64,000 bases of DNA from Paraclostridium hominis (GCF_014306135.1 NZ_JACRWD010000001.1:992001-1056000), one strand, 5' to 3'. Shown: positions 8,700-17,812, counted from the first letter of the stretch. The notes: generated by a model from the sequence alone, not told the origin. Made by a program: numbers and translations.

Positions 8700-9604
8700 A
8701 AAAGATATGTGTAATAGGTAGTTTAAATATGGACTTAGTAGTAAACGTAGAAAACATGCCTAAAAAAGGACAAACATTAATAGGAAGCGACTTTAAGGAA
8801 GTACCGGGTGGCAAAGGTGCAAATCAAGCAGTTGCAATGGCAAGACTTGGTGGAGATGTAACAATGATAGGTAAAGTTGGGACTGATAGTTTTGGACAAA
8901 CTTTAATAGATGCACTTAAAAATAATAATGTTGATACAACTTATGTACATAAAGAAAATGGACCAACTGGTGTAGCTATGATAACTGTTGATAAAAATGC
9001 AGAAAATGCAATAGTTGTTGCACCAGGAGCAAACTTTAAAGTCAGCAAAAATGACATAGATAAAAATATAGAAGCTATAAAAGGAAGTGACATAGTAGTT
9101 GTTCAATTAGAAACACCACTTGATACTATAAAATATACATTAAAAAAAGCTAAGGAGTTTGGAAAATATACAATATTAAATCCAGCGCCTGCTGTTAAGT
9201 TAGAAGATTCTATAATAGAAAATGTAGATTTACTTACACCTAATGAAACAGAACTTGAAATATTAAGTGGAGTAAGTATAAACAATGAAGATGATATTTT
9301 AGATGCAGCTAAAACTATGATAGAAAAAGGGGTTAAAGAATTAATAGTAACTCTAGGGTCTAAAGGTAGTTTATATATAAATAAAGACAAATCAATGTTT
9401 AAAAAATCATACAAAGTAGAAGCTGTAGACACTACTGCAGCAGGAGATAGTTACACAGGTGCTTTAGCAGTAGCTTTTTCAAAGAATGAAGATATAGAAA
9501 CAGCTATGGATTTTGCATCAAGAGTAGGTGCTTTATGTGTTACAAAAGAAGGCGCGCAAAGTTCTCTACCAACATTAGAAGAAGTTAATAAATTTAGGGG
9601 GTAA
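8696..9604 (+). CDS. rbsK: Ribokinase
   Basis: 302-residue PfkB-family kinase that makes ribose 5-phosphate from ribose and ATP in the cytosol. GGKGAN at 38-43 is the substrate-side PfkB signature; DTTAAGDSYTGA at 245-256 carries the catalytic base Asp251. The start overlaps the rbsR stop, indicating translational coupling, and rbsD follows after four bases. Confidence 0.96.
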   Translation: MKKICVIGSLNMDLVVNVENMPKKGQTLIGSDFKEVPGGKGANQAVAMARLGGDVTMIGKVGTDSFGQTLIDALKNNNVDTTYVHKENGPTGVAMITVDKNAENAIVVAPGANFKVSKNDIDKNIEAIKGSDIVVVQLETPLDTIKYTLKKAKEFGKYTILNPAPAVKLEDSIIENVDLLTPNETELEILSGVSINNEDDILDAAKTMIEKGVKELIVTLGSKGSLYINKDKSMFKKSYKVEAVDTTAAGDSYTGALAVAFSKNEDIETAMDFASRVGALCVTKEGAQSSLPTLEEVNKFRG

Positions 9605-9608
9605 AGAT

Positions 9609-10004
9609 ATGAAAAAAGGAAAATTATTAAATAGCGAAATATCGGCAGTTATATCTCAAATGGGACATACAGACAGCTTAACTATTGGAGATTGTGGTTT
9701 ACCTATACCTAAAGATGTCAAAAGAATAGATTTAGCTTTAAAGTATGGAGTTCCAACTTTCTTAGATACATTAGATACAGTACTTGAAGAACTATGTGTA
9801 GAAGAAATAATAATAGCAGTAGAAATAAAAGATGCTGCAAACGAGATGTATAAAGAAATATTAAATAGATTTGAAAATGTAAAAGTAACAATGGTAGAAC
9901 ATGAAGAGTTTAAGAAAATGACTAAAGACTCTCACGCAGTAATTAGAACAGGAGAATGCACTCCATATTCAAACATAATATTAAAATCAGGAGTTGTATT
10001 TTAG
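9609..10004 (+). CDS. rbsD: D-ribose pyranase
   Basis: 131 residues, full length. RbsD speeds up conversion of beta-pyranose to beta-furanose ribose so that ribokinase can use it. The family's catalytic and binding residues are visible as His20 (MGHTDSLTIGD) and Asp28, with the conserved C-terminal TGECTPYSNIIL segment. Confidence 0.95.
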   Translation: MKKGKLLNSEISAVISQMGHTDSLTIGDCGLPIPKDVKRIDLALKYGVPTFLDTLDTVLEELCVEEIIIAVEIKDAANEMYKEILNRFENVKVTMVEHEEFKKMTKDSHAVIRTGECTPYSNIILKSGVVF

Positions 10005-10034
10005 TAAAACTTTTAAATTCGGAAGGAGCACTAT

Positions 10035-11525
10035 ATGAAAAGTCCTATTTTGCAGATGAAAAATATAGTTAAAGAGTTCCCTGGAGTAAAAGCCCTAGAT
10101 GGAGTTAATTTAGAACTTTATCAAGGAAAAGTAATGGCTCTTATGGGAGAAAATGGTGCAGGAAAATCAACACTTATGAAAGTTTTAAGTGGTGTATATA
10201 AAAAAGATGGTGGTCAAATCTACTATAATGGAGACTTAGAAGATATAAAAGGACCTAAAGATGCACAAGAAAAAGGTATAGCAATAATACATCAAGAGTT
10301 AAATTTAATACAAGATTTAACTATAGGTGAAAATATATTTTTAGGAAGAGAACCTAAAAAAGGATTCAAAATAGACTTTAAAAAGATTTATGAAGAATCT
10401 GATAAATATTTAAATAAATTAAATATAAAAACTAGTTCAAAAGAATTAGTTGGAAATTTAAGTTTAGGGCAACAGCAAATGGTAGAGATAGCAAAAGCTT
10501 TATCATTAGATGCAAAGATAATAATAATGGATGAACCAACAGATGCTCTTACAGATAAAGAGACAGAAAGTTTATTTAATGTAATAGAAGATTTAAAAAA
10601 TGAAGGAAAAGCCATAGTGTATATATCACATAGATTAAAGGAAATTTTTGAAGTATGTGATTACATAACAGTTTTAAGAGATGGAAAATATGTGGGAAGT
10701 GAAGAAATATGCAATCTAGATGAAGATAAAATGATAGAAATGATGGTTGGAAGAAAACTTACAGATCAATTCCCAAGACATGAAGTTGAAAAAGGAAATG
10801 TAATTTTAGATGTTAAAAATATTTCTAATAAATATGTAGATAATATATCTTTTAATGTAAAAAGCGGAGAAATAGTAGGTATTGCAGGGCTTATGGGAGC
10901 GGGAAGAACTGAACTTGCAAAAACTATATACGGACACATAAAAAAAGAAAATGGAAAAGTCATTGTTAATGGAAAAGAAGTTAATAATAAGTCAGCCAAA
11001 GATGGACTTAAAAATAAGATAGCATATGTATCTGAAGATAGAAAGGGCGATGGATTAATTCTTTCATTATCAGTTAGAGAAAATATGACTATATCATCAT
11101 TAGATAGCTTATCTAGTTTATTTAAATTAAATAAGGCTAAAGAAAATACTCAAGTTAAAGATTATATAAAGAAAATGAATATAAAAACTCCAAGTGAAGA
11201 ACAAATCATTAAAAATTTAAGTGGGGGAAATCAGCAAAAAGTTGCAATAGCGAAAGCTCTTATGACTGATCCTGATGTACTTATACTTGACGAACCAACT
11301 CGTGGAGTTGACGTTGGTGCAAAAAAAGAAATATACGATCTTATAAATAAATTTAAAAGCCAAGGTAAGGCAGTAATAATGATATCTTCTGAAATGCCAG
11401 AAATACTTGGTTTAAGTGATAGAATACTAGTTTTAAGTCAAGGCAGATTAACTGGAGAATTAGATATCAAAGATGCAACTCAAGAGAGTATATTAAAATA
11501 TGCAGTTAAAGTGAAGGAGGCTTAA
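10035..11525 (+). CDS. rbsA: Ribose ABC transporter, double ATP-binding protein
   Basis: 496 residues with two fused ATPase domains as in all sugar (CUT2) importers. Domain 1 has Walker A GENGAGKST (38-46), signature LSLGQQQ and a Walker B ending MDEPTDAL. Domain 2 has signature LSGGNQQ and LILDEPTRGVD; its P-loop is degenerate (GLMGAGRTEL), as usual for this family. Energises RbsC at the inner face of the membrane. Confidence 0.95.
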   Translation: MKSPILQMKNIVKEFPGVKALDGVNLELYQGKVMALMGENGAGKSTLMKVLSGVYKKDGGQIYYNGDLEDIKGPKDAQEKGIAIIHQELNLIQDLTIGENIFLGREPKKGFKIDFKKIYEESDKYLNKLNIKTSSKELVGNLSLGQQQMVEIAKALSLDAKIIIMDEPTDALTDKETESLFNVIEDLKNEGKAIVYISHRLKEIFEVCDYITVLRDGKYVGSEEICNLDEDKMIEMMVGRKLTDQFPRHEVEKGNVILDVKNISNKYVDNISFNVKSGEIVGIAGLMGAGRTELAKTIYGHIKKENGKVIVNGKEVNNKSAKDGLKNKIAYVSEDRKGDGLILSLSVRENMTISSLDSLSSLFKLNKAKENTQVKDYIKKMNIKTPSEEQIIKNLSGGNQQKVAIAKALMTDPDVLILDEPTRGVDVGAKKEIYDLINKFKSQGKAVIMISSEMPEILGLSDRILVLSQGRLTGELDIKDATQESILKYAVKVKEA

Positions 11526-11527
11526 AT

Positions 11528-12499
11528 ATGGAAGCTAAAATAAGTCAAAATAAAAATAAACAATTAGATTTAAAGAGTTTATTAATAAAGTATAAGTCGT
11601 TAGTAGGATTATTATTATTAATAGTTGTAGTTTCGATTCTTAGTCCATCGTTTTTAAGTACTAGAAACATATTAAACATACTTAGACAAACATCAGTTAA
11701 TGCTATAATAGCAGCCGGTATGACATTTGTAATATTAACAGGAGGAATAGATCTTTCTGTTGGATCAGTCCTTGCTCTTAGTGGAGCTTTTGCAGCATCG
11801 CTTTTAGCATCAGGGCAAAGCATTATAGTAGCAGTAATTGCAGCTATAGTAGTTGGAGCAGTAGTTGGATTTTTAAATGGATTTATAATTGCTAAAGGAA
11901 AGTTACAGCCATTCATAGCAACTCTTGCAACAATGACAATACTTAGAGGTATAACTTTAGTTTTTACAGATGGAAAGCCGATAACTTTAGGAAGTAATGC
12001 ATTAGCAATGGCATTTGGTAAAATAGGTGGAGGAACAATATTAGAGGTACCATCGCCAGTAATTATAACAATAGTAGTATTTATAACATGTTATTATATT
12101 TTAAACCACACTAAAATGGGTAGATATACATACGCACTAGGTGGAAATGAAGAAGCAACTAAGTTATCAGGACTTAATACAGATAGAATAAAAATATGGG
12201 TATACACTATAAGTGGTATATTATCAGTTGTAGCAGGTATAATAATAACTTCTAGATTATACTCAGCTCAACCTACTGCAGGTACAGGATATGAGCTTGA
12301 TGCAATAGCAGCAGTAGTACTTGGAGGAACGAAGCTTACAGGTGGAAAAGGTAAGATAAGTGGAACAATAATAGGTGCTCTTATAATAGGGGTACTAAGT
12401 AATGCTCTTAATATATTAGATGTATCATCGTACTATCAAATGATGGTTAAAGGTATAGTTATACTAATTGCTGTATTATTAGACAGAAAAAGTAACTAA
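11528..12499 (+). CDS. rbsC: Ribose ABC transporter permease
   Basis: 323-residue membrane protein of the CUT2 permease family. Visible family segments are GMTFVILTGGIDLSVGSVLALSG and the loop ALGGNEEATKLSGLN that contacts the ATPase. It follows rbsA by two bases with a GGAGG site inside the end of rbsA. Confidence 0.95.
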   Translation: MEAKISQNKNKQLDLKSLLIKYKSLVGLLLLIVVVSILSPSFLSTRNILNILRQTSVNAIIAAGMTFVILTGGIDLSVGSVLALSGAFAASLLASGQSIIVAVIAAIVVGAVVGFLNGFIIAKGKLQPFIATLATMTILRGITLVFTDGKPITLGSNALAMAFGKIGGGTILEVPSPVIITIVVFITCYYILNHTKMGRYTYALGGNEEATKLSGLNTDRIKIWVYTISGILSVVAGIIITSRLYSAQPTAGTGYELDAIAAVVLGGTKLTGGKGKISGTIIGALIIGVLSNALNILDVSSYYQMMVKGIVILIAVLLDRKSN

Positions 12500-12514
12500 G
12501 AAAGGAAGATAATA

Positions 12515-13408
12515 ATGAAAAAATTTCTTTCAATAATAATGACTATAGTCTTATCAAGTTTCATGCTAGTAGGATGTAGTCAAAAAGATAATAATACAAA
12601 GAAAATAGGGCTTATAGTATCAACATTAAATAATCCCTTCTTTGTTGATTTGAAAAAAGGTGTTGAAAAAGAAGCAAAAAAACTAGGTTATGAGGTTGTA
12701 GTACTAGATTCTCAAAACGATCCAGCAAAAGAAGTATCTAATATGGAAGATATAAGTGTAAAAGGTGTATCTATAGTTTTATTAAACCCTGTTGATTCAG
12801 ACTCAGCAGTGGCGTCAGTAATGATAGCTAACAACTCAGATATTCCAGTCATGACTGTAGACAGAGTTGCAAATGGTGGAAATGTAGTATCTCATATAGC
12901 TTCTGATAATATAGCTGGTGGTGACATGGCAGCAAAATTCTTAATAGACAAATTAGGAAATAAAGGTAATATAGTGGAACTTGAAGGAATAGCAGGTTCA
13001 TCAGCAACAAGAGATAGAGGTAAGGGATTTGAAGATGGTGTAAAAGGTAGTAACTTAGATATAATAGCCAAACAATCAGCAGATTTTGATAGAACAAAAG
13101 GTCTTAGTGTTATGGAAAATATTATACAATCTAAGGGGGATATAAATGCTGTATTTGCCCAAAATGATGAAATGGCTTTAGGTGCATCAAAGGCACTTGC
13201 AGATGCGAATATGAAAGATGTACTAGTAGTAGGATTTGATGCAACGGATGATGCTGTTGATGCAGTTAAGAAAGGTACTATGGCAGCAACTGTAGCTCAA
13301 CAACCGATACTTATAGGAGAAACAGCGGTAAAGATAGCTAATCAATATTTAAAAGGTGAAAAAGTAGATAAATTTATTCCAGTTGAATTACAGTTAGTTA
13401 CTAAATAA
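12515..13408 (+). CDS. rbsB: Ribose-binding lipoprotein
   Basis: 297 residues. An N-terminal signal with a lipobox LVGC (Cys21) predicts lipid anchoring on the outer face of the membrane. The rest is a type I sugar-binding fold (IGLIVSTLNNPFF, later VLVVGFDATDDAVDAVKKGTM). Delivers ribose to RbsAC. Last gene of the rbs operon, closed by a terminator. Confidence 0.95.
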   Translation: MKKFLSIIMTIVLSSFMLVGCSQKDNNTKKIGLIVSTLNNPFFVDLKKGVEKEAKKLGYEVVVLDSQNDPAKEVSNMEDISVKGVSIVLLNPVDSDSAVASVMIANNSDIPVMTVDRVANGGNVVSHIASDNIAGGDMAAKFLIDKLGNKGNIVELEGIAGSSATRDRGKGFEDGVKGSNLDIIAKQSADFDRTKGLSVMENIIQSKGDINAVFAQNDEMALGASKALADANMKDVLVVGFDATDDAVDAVKKGTMAATVAQQPILIGETAVKIANQYLKGEKVDKFIPVELQLVTK

Positions 13409-13410
13409 AC

Positions 13411-13450
13411 AAATGGCTAAGGTGAGTTATCATAACCTTAGCCATTTTAA
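13411..13450 (+). terminator. Terminator of the rbs operon
   Basis: AAATGGCTAAGGT / ACCTTAGCCATTT perfect 13-bp stem with an 11-base loop; only a short U-run follows. Confidence 0.85.
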
Positions 13451-13518
13451 ATTACATTCATATTTTTGTTATGATATAATACTTAGGGAATTAGTAGTAC
13501 AAGATTGGAGGTAACACT

Positions 13519-14025
13519 ATGAAATACAAAGTGTTAAAAAAGCAAAATATCAGCAGTAATTGCTTAGTTTGTGGGATTGAAAATGATTTGGGATTAAAAG
13601 CAAATTTTTACGAACTAGAAAATAACGAATTAGTAGCTATATGTGATACTAAAGAGTGGCATCAAAGTTACCCAGGAAGAATGCATGGAGGTATGTCTGC
13701 TGCTATATTAGATGAAACTATAGGTAGAGCTATAAGTTTATCAAATGATGAAATTTGGGGTGTTACTGTATCTTTAGATATAAAGTATAAAAAGCCTGTG
13801 CCAACAGACTGTACTATAAAAGTAGTAGGAAGAATAATAAAAGAAAATAGAAAGTTATTTGAAGGAACGGGAGAAATTATATTGCCAAATGGAGAAATAG
13901 CAGTAACTGCTACTGGTAAGTATATGAAAATGCCAGTAAATAAAATTATAGAAAATGAAAATCTTCTTGAAAAAGAATGGATATCAGTTAAAGATGAAGA
14001 AGAACTAAATTACATAGAATTATAA
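13519..14025 (+). CDS. PaaI-type hotdog-fold thioesterase
   Basis: 168 residues. The segment GRMHGGMSAAILDETIGRA (from residue 53) is the HGG...D/E active-site helix of PaaI/4HBT acyl-CoA thioesterases, with His56 and Asp65/Glu66. Two cysteines near the N-terminus (NCLVCG, 14-19) recall members of this group that begin with a CxxC segment. Natural acyl-CoA substrate unknown. It has its own promoter gap and shares a terminator with the converging gene. Confidence 0.85.
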   Translation: MKYKVLKKQNISSNCLVCGIENDLGLKANFYELENNELVAICDTKEWHQSYPGRMHGGMSAAILDETIGRAISLSNDEIWGVTVSLDIKYKKPVPTDCTIKVVGRIIKENRKLFEGTGEIILPNGEIAVTATGKYMKMPVNKIIENENLLEKEWISVKDEEELNYIEL

Positions 14026-14035
14026 TTAAATTAAA

Positions 14036-14086
14036 TAAAAGCAATATAAAATTTTTTTAGAGTAAGATTTTTATATTGCTTTTATT
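14036..14086. terminator. Bidirectional terminator between converging genes
   Basis: AAAAGCAATATAAAAA pairs with TTTTTATATTGCTTTT; A- and U-runs on both sides let it serve the thioesterase on the plus strand and the nitroreductase on the minus strand. Confidence 0.75.
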
Positions 14087-14096
14087 TTTACAAAAT

Positions 14097-14918
14097 CTAT
14101 TTCCAAGATATAACTGCATCTTTTCTAGGAGCAGTTCTTTGATATTTTACATTAGGATATCCGATTACCATACAAGTAACTATATGTTGATTTTCATTAA
14201 GACTTAAAAAGTCCATAATTTGTTTGTTTTTATCAGCTGCTCTTATAAAGAATCCACTAAAGAACGTACCAAGACCTAGTGCATTAGTCATAAGCTCCAT
14301 ATTTGAAGAAGCAAGTGATGCATTTACCGGAGAATCAGATACCACAAGTATTACAGCAGGAGCATTAAAAAATAATCCATCTATGCCCTTAGGGTCAGTT
14401 TTGTAAGATTCGTACATATTAATCCACATTTTAGCATATTTTTCATATGGAATAGTTTGTGGATTTAAATTATCTAGCAACTTTTTACCTAATTCATTTA
14501 AGCTTTCTAAAGTCATTTTTTTTAACTTATCTATATTATCTTTTACTACTATATAAGATACATTTTGAGCGTTAGTAGATGTTTGAGTAAATCTTCCAGC
14601 TTCTATAATTTTTTCAATCTTTTCATTTTCAACATCTTTTTTCTTAAAGTGTCTTACACTTCTTCTAAACTTTATAAAATTAAGTAAGTTATCAGCATCT
14701 ATAGAAAAATCAGTTTTATTATACTCTAAAATTTCATCCATATTATAATCATCTGTTGATACTGCTTTTTTAGGACATATAGAAATGCAGTGGCCACATT
14801 TAAAACAGTTTACATTATTAATTTGAGCTTTGCCATCTACAAGTTCTATATCTTTTACTATACAATCATTAACACATAAACTACAACCTATACAAAGGTC
14901 TTTATCAACTTTCATCAT
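14097..14918 (-). CDS. Ferredoxin-domain nitroreductase
   Basis: 273 residues. The first 60 carry two 4Fe-4S motifs: Cys9, 12, 15, 19 (CIGCSLCVNDC) and Cys38, 41, 44, 48 (CFKCGHCISIC). The remainder is an FMN-dependent nitroreductase fold (FIKFRRSVRHF, QTSTNAQNVSYIVV, ALGLGTFFSG). Such fusions take electrons through the clusters to reduce an unknown organic substrate. GGGAGGG sits eight bases before the first of two ATGs. It diverges from a LysR regulator that may control it. Confidence 0.9.
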   Translation of the reverse strand: MMKVDKDLCIGCSLCVNDCIVKDIELVDGKAQINNVNCFKCGHCISICPKKAVSTDDYNMDEILEYNKTDFSIDADNLLNFIKFRRSVRHFKKKDVENEKIEKIIEAGRFTQTSTNAQNVSYIVVKDNIDKLKKMTLESLNELGKKLLDNLNPQTIPYEKYAKMWINMYESYKTDPKGIDGLFFNAPAVILVVSDSPVNASLASSNMELMTNALGLGTFFSGFFIRAADKNKQIMDFLSLNENQHIVTCMVIGYPNVKYQRTAPRKDAVISWK

Positions 14919-15061
14919 AAATTAAACCCTCCCAAATTACTTATATATTTTGACATATCAATAAATAAAATTTATACTTCATTTATATAATAAAATTATA
15001 TATTTAATGAGATTATAGCACCTATATATCATATATGTCTAATTCAAATTATTTATATAAA

Positions 15062-15078
15062 TATAACTTTTAGTTATA
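15062..15078. promoter_or_regulatory. LysR-type dyad between nitroreductase and lysR genes
   Basis: TATAACT-TTT-AGTTATA is a perfect 7-bp dyad with a 3-bp spacer, of the kind LysR-type regulators bind (ATAAC-N-GTTAT). It lies 28 bp before the lysR start and within the 188-bp divergent region, so it could serve autoregulation. Confidence 0.45.
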
Positions 15079-15106
15079 GGTTTGAAAATTAGAATAAGGA
15101 GGAAAA

Positions 15107-16009
15107 ATGAATTTACAGCAATTAGAGTATTTTAAAATTATAGCTGAAACAGAGAACTTTACAACATCAGCTAAACTTTTATCAATAACTCAACCAGCAT
15201 TAAGCAAAGCAATATCCAAATTAGAAGATGAGTTAAAAGTTCCCTTATTTGAGAAAAAAGGTAGAAATATAAAACTTACACGTTTTGGGAAAATATTTTT
15301 AATTTATGCAAATAGAGCTTTAACAGAAATTGATAAAGGTATTAATGAATTAAAAGAAATGATTAGTGAGGATAGAGGAACTATATCTATATCATCTACG
15401 CCTAGGATAGGCGTTTATTTTATGAATTTTTTTATAAGTAATTTTTTAAATAATAATCCTGATACTAAATTTCAATTTAACCAACAATCTGTAGATAGTA
15501 TAGTAGAAAATTTAAAAATTGGGAAAATAGATATAGGATTTTATGATAGTGAATATAAAATTGATGATAATTACGATATAGAGTCTATTCCAATAAAGAA
15601 ACAAGAATATGTTTTAATTGTACCTAAAAATCATATTTTTTCAAATAGAGAAGAAATTTCTTTAAAAGAATTGAAAGATGAATACTTTATAGCATTTTGT
15701 GAAAATAGTAAAGACCGATTGATATCATATAGTGAACTTTTAGGTTATACTCCTAAGATAGCTATTCAGCCTGATGGAGCAAATATAGGAAGTGTAGTTG
15801 AAGGATTAGTATCTGCGGGTGCTGGAATTTCTATAGTTCCAAATACGCCAATGATTAATACAAATGCATTGTCCAAAATAAAAATTAAGGAAAATATAAA
15901 AGAGAGAGTTATATATATGGCATATTCTAAAAATTCTTACATGTCACCTATTGCAAAGAAATTTAAAGATTATATAATACAATCAAACAATATAGAAATG
16001 AATTATTAA
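15107..16009 (+). CDS. LysR-family transcriptional regulator
   Basis: 300 residues. MNLQQLEYFKIIAETENFTT...ALSKAISKLEDELKV is the LysR winged helix-turn-helix; residues from about 90 form the two-lobed effector domain. Divergent from the ferredoxin-nitroreductase, the usual geometry for a LysR regulator and its target. The inducer is unknown. Strong AAGGAGG site before the ATG. Confidence 0.9.
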   Translation: MNLQQLEYFKIIAETENFTTSAKLLSITQPALSKAISKLEDELKVPLFEKKGRNIKLTRFGKIFLIYANRALTEIDKGINELKEMISEDRGTISISSTPRIGVYFMNFFISNFLNNNPDTKFQFNQQSVDSIVENLKIGKIDIGFYDSEYKIDDNYDIESIPIKKQEYVLIVPKNHIFSNREEISLKELKDEYFIAFCENSKDRLISYSELLGYTPKIAIQPDGANIGSVVEGLVSAGAGISIVPNTPMINTNALSKIKIKENIKERVIYMAYSKNSYMSPIAKKFKDYIIQSNNIEMNY

Positions 16010-16216
16010 AAGTTTTTATATTAAAGTTTATAATAGTTATTTTGTAATTTTTATTAAAAAATAAAATTAAATTCAAAAAATAAGTTTAATTTAATGACTC
16101 TATGGGAATAATTGTATATAATAAAAATCTGGATTAAAATTTAATAAATACTAAAGTGTTATTAAATAGAAAAAATAGGACAAAATAATGATATAAACAT
16201 TTGGAGGAAAAGATAT

Positions 16217-17161
16217 ATGAAAAATAAGGTAGTAATAGTCGGTACAGGAATGGTTGGAATGAGTTATGCTTATTCTATGGTAAATCAAGGAACTTGTGAA
16301 GAATTAGTTTTAATTGATATAGATAAAGACAAAGCTAAAGGAGAAGCTATGGATTTAAATCATGGTCTAAACTTTGGCAAAAGAAAAATGAAAATATATG
16401 CAGGTGATTACAAAGATTGTAGTGATGCATATATTATATGTATAACAGCTGGTGCTATACAAGCTGAAGGAGAAACTAGACTAGATTTATTAAATAAAAA
16501 TACAAAAATAATGAAAAATATAATAGATAATATAAAAGCATCTGGATTTAATGGTATATTGTTAATAGCTACAAATCCAGTAGATATAATGACTTATATA
16601 GCTGCCAAACTTTCTGGATATGATAAACATAAAGTAATTGGATCTGGTACAACTCTAGATTCATCAAGACTTAGATATACTTTAAGTGAAAAATTAGATG
16701 TTAATCCTAAAAATGTACATGCTTATGTTATGGGAGAACATGGAGATTCTCAATTTGTAGCATGGAGTTATGCATTACAAGGGGTTCAACCTATCTATCA
16801 AATGGCCTCTAGAAAAGATAGTAAAATAACATTTGATGATTTAGAAAAAATAGAAGATGAAGTTAAAAATGTAGCTTATGAAATAATTAAGTGTAAAAAA
16901 TCTACTTACTATGGTATAGGAATGGCTTTAACTGCTATAACTAAAGCTATACTTGAAAATGAAAATAGCATACTTACAGTATCATCTTATTTAAATGGAG
17001 AATACGGACATAATGATGTATATATAGCAGCACCTAGTGTAGTTAACAAAGATGGAGTAAGAGAAGTAATACAATTACCATTAGAAAAAGAAGAAAAAGA
17101 AAAATTTGATAAATCTATAAAAGTTATGAAAGAAAATATAGAAAAGATTGAATTACAATAA
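16217..17161 (+). CDS. ldh: L-lactate dehydrogenase
   Basis: 314 residues. NAD-binding GTGMVG at 9-14. Gln82 in GAIQAEGETR is the residue that separates lactate from malate dehydrogenases, Arg88 closes over the substrate, Arg151 binds its carboxylate and His175 in MGEHGDSQF is the catalytic acid/base. Reduces pyruvate to L-lactate with NADH in fermentation. Single-gene unit with a GGAGG site. I could not find a convincing Rex site in the 207 bp upstream. Confidence 0.93.
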   Translation: MKNKVVIVGTGMVGMSYAYSMVNQGTCEELVLIDIDKDKAKGEAMDLNHGLNFGKRKMKIYAGDYKDCSDAYIICITAGAIQAEGETRLDLLNKNTKIMKNIIDNIKASGFNGILLIATNPVDIMTYIAAKLSGYDKHKVIGSGTTLDSSRLRYTLSEKLDVNPKNVHAYVMGEHGDSQFVAWSYALQGVQPIYQMASRKDSKITFDDLEKIEDEVKNVAYEIIKCKKSTYYGIGMALTAITKAILENENSILTVSSYLNGEYGHNDVYIAAPSVVNKDGVREVIQLPLEKEEKEKFDKSIKVMKENIEKIELQ

Positions 17162-17188
17162 TTAATATATTTAATACAATAAAAAGCA

Positions 17189-17225
17189 AGAAAAAGAGTA
17201 TGTAGTTGCATACTCTTTTTTATTT
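17189..17225 (+). terminator. Terminator of ldh
   Basis: AAAAAGAGTATG / CATACTCTTTTT stem with a TAGTTG loop and U-run. Confidence 0.9.
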
Positions 17226-17344
17226 ATTATTAAAATTTAAAAAATAAAAATTTCAAAAATGTGGAATTTTTATTTTAATATGCATATATTAAATATATAG
17301 TGAAAGATATAAAAGATAAATTGCAAATAATAAGGAGGATAAAA

Positions 17345-17428
17345 ATGAGAGAAATGACTAGTTTAGTGTATTTTGAATATGAAGAAGAATTAATTTATGA
17401 TTATTCACCAGATTATAAATTAGATTAG
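17345..17428 (+). CDS. 27-residue Tyr/acidic peptide with YDYSPDY motif (copy A)
   Basis: AAGGAGG stands six bases before the ATG. The 27 residues start MREMTSLVYFEYEEE and end YDYSPDYKLD: rich in Tyr, Glu and Asp, no Cys, no signal peptide. A second peptide 190 bp downstream shares YF.YE..L.YDYSPDY, and the shared codons are almost identical in DNA (17 of 18 bases over DYSPDY). Two paralogues with good ribosome binding sites argue for a translated gene. I recognise no family; a modified-peptide precursor or signalling peptide is only a hypothesis. No modification enzyme lies next to it. Confidence 0.6.
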   Translation: MREMTSLVYFEYEEELIYDYSPDYKLD

Positions 17429-17494
17429 ATGAATTAATTAATAATTTAAAAATCAAATTTAAAAGTTTGATGATTAATCATATAATTAAATTTC

Positions 17495-17560
17495 AATAAT
17501 AATATAAATATGAACTATAAACATAAAAAATATTTATATTATTATTATCAAGTTTATAGT
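17495..17560 (+). other. 17-bp AT hairpin with possible pseudoknot between the two small peptide genes
   Basis: 17495-17511 and 17530-17546 are perfect reverse complements (17 bp) around an 18-base loop. The loop contains ACTATAAAC (17514-17522), which is fully complementary to GTTTATAGT at 17552-17560, so an H-type pseudoknot can be drawn. No U-run follows, so it is not a typical terminator. It lies in the leader of the second peptide gene. Confidence 0.45.
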
Positions 17561-17620
17561 AAATATGATGAAATTTAATTAATAAATTTCAAAATGAAAA
17601 ATTATAAGGAGATAGTAAAT

Positions 17621-17701
17621 ATGGAAAATTATATAGTTGTGGAATATTTTGGGTATGAAATGGACTTGGATTACGATTATTCACCAGACTATGAAGTATA
17701 A
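17621..17701 (+). CDS. 26-residue Tyr/acidic peptide with YDYSPDY motif (copy B)
   Basis: AAGGAG lies about nine bases before the ATG. The peptide begins MENYIVVEYFGYEMD and ends YDYSPDYEV. It is a paralogue of the peptide at 17345 with the same length, charge and C-terminal motif; the N-termini differ more. A leader hairpin lies upstream. After it comes another GGAGG followed by an eight-codon GTG frame (17745-17771) that may be the scar of a third copy. Confidence 0.6.
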   Translation: MENYIVVEYFGYEMDLDYDYSPDYEV

Positions 17702-17768
17702 TGATTTTAAAATCTATAAAAGGTAGGTAGTAGGAGGATAAAAGGTGTACACCGAAAATTTAAACACA

Positions 17769-17807
17769 TAAAAGGAGCTATTTAATAATTATTAATAGCT
17801 CCTTTTA
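17769..17807. terminator. Terminator shared by the peptide genes and the HAD gene
   Basis: AAAAGGAGCTATTTAATAATT pairs with its near complement ending AATAGCTCCTTTT; it lies between converging units. Confidence 0.8.
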
Positions 17808-17812
17808 AATTA

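Noticed and set aside
16010..16216. Rex operator before ldh
   Set aside because: I looked for TTGTTAA-N4-TTAACAA and saw only partial AT-rich matches.
17745..17771. Eight-codon GTG frame after GGAGG behind the twin peptides
   Set aside because: Too short to claim as a gene and it lacks the YDYSPDY tail; kept only as a possible scar of a third copy.
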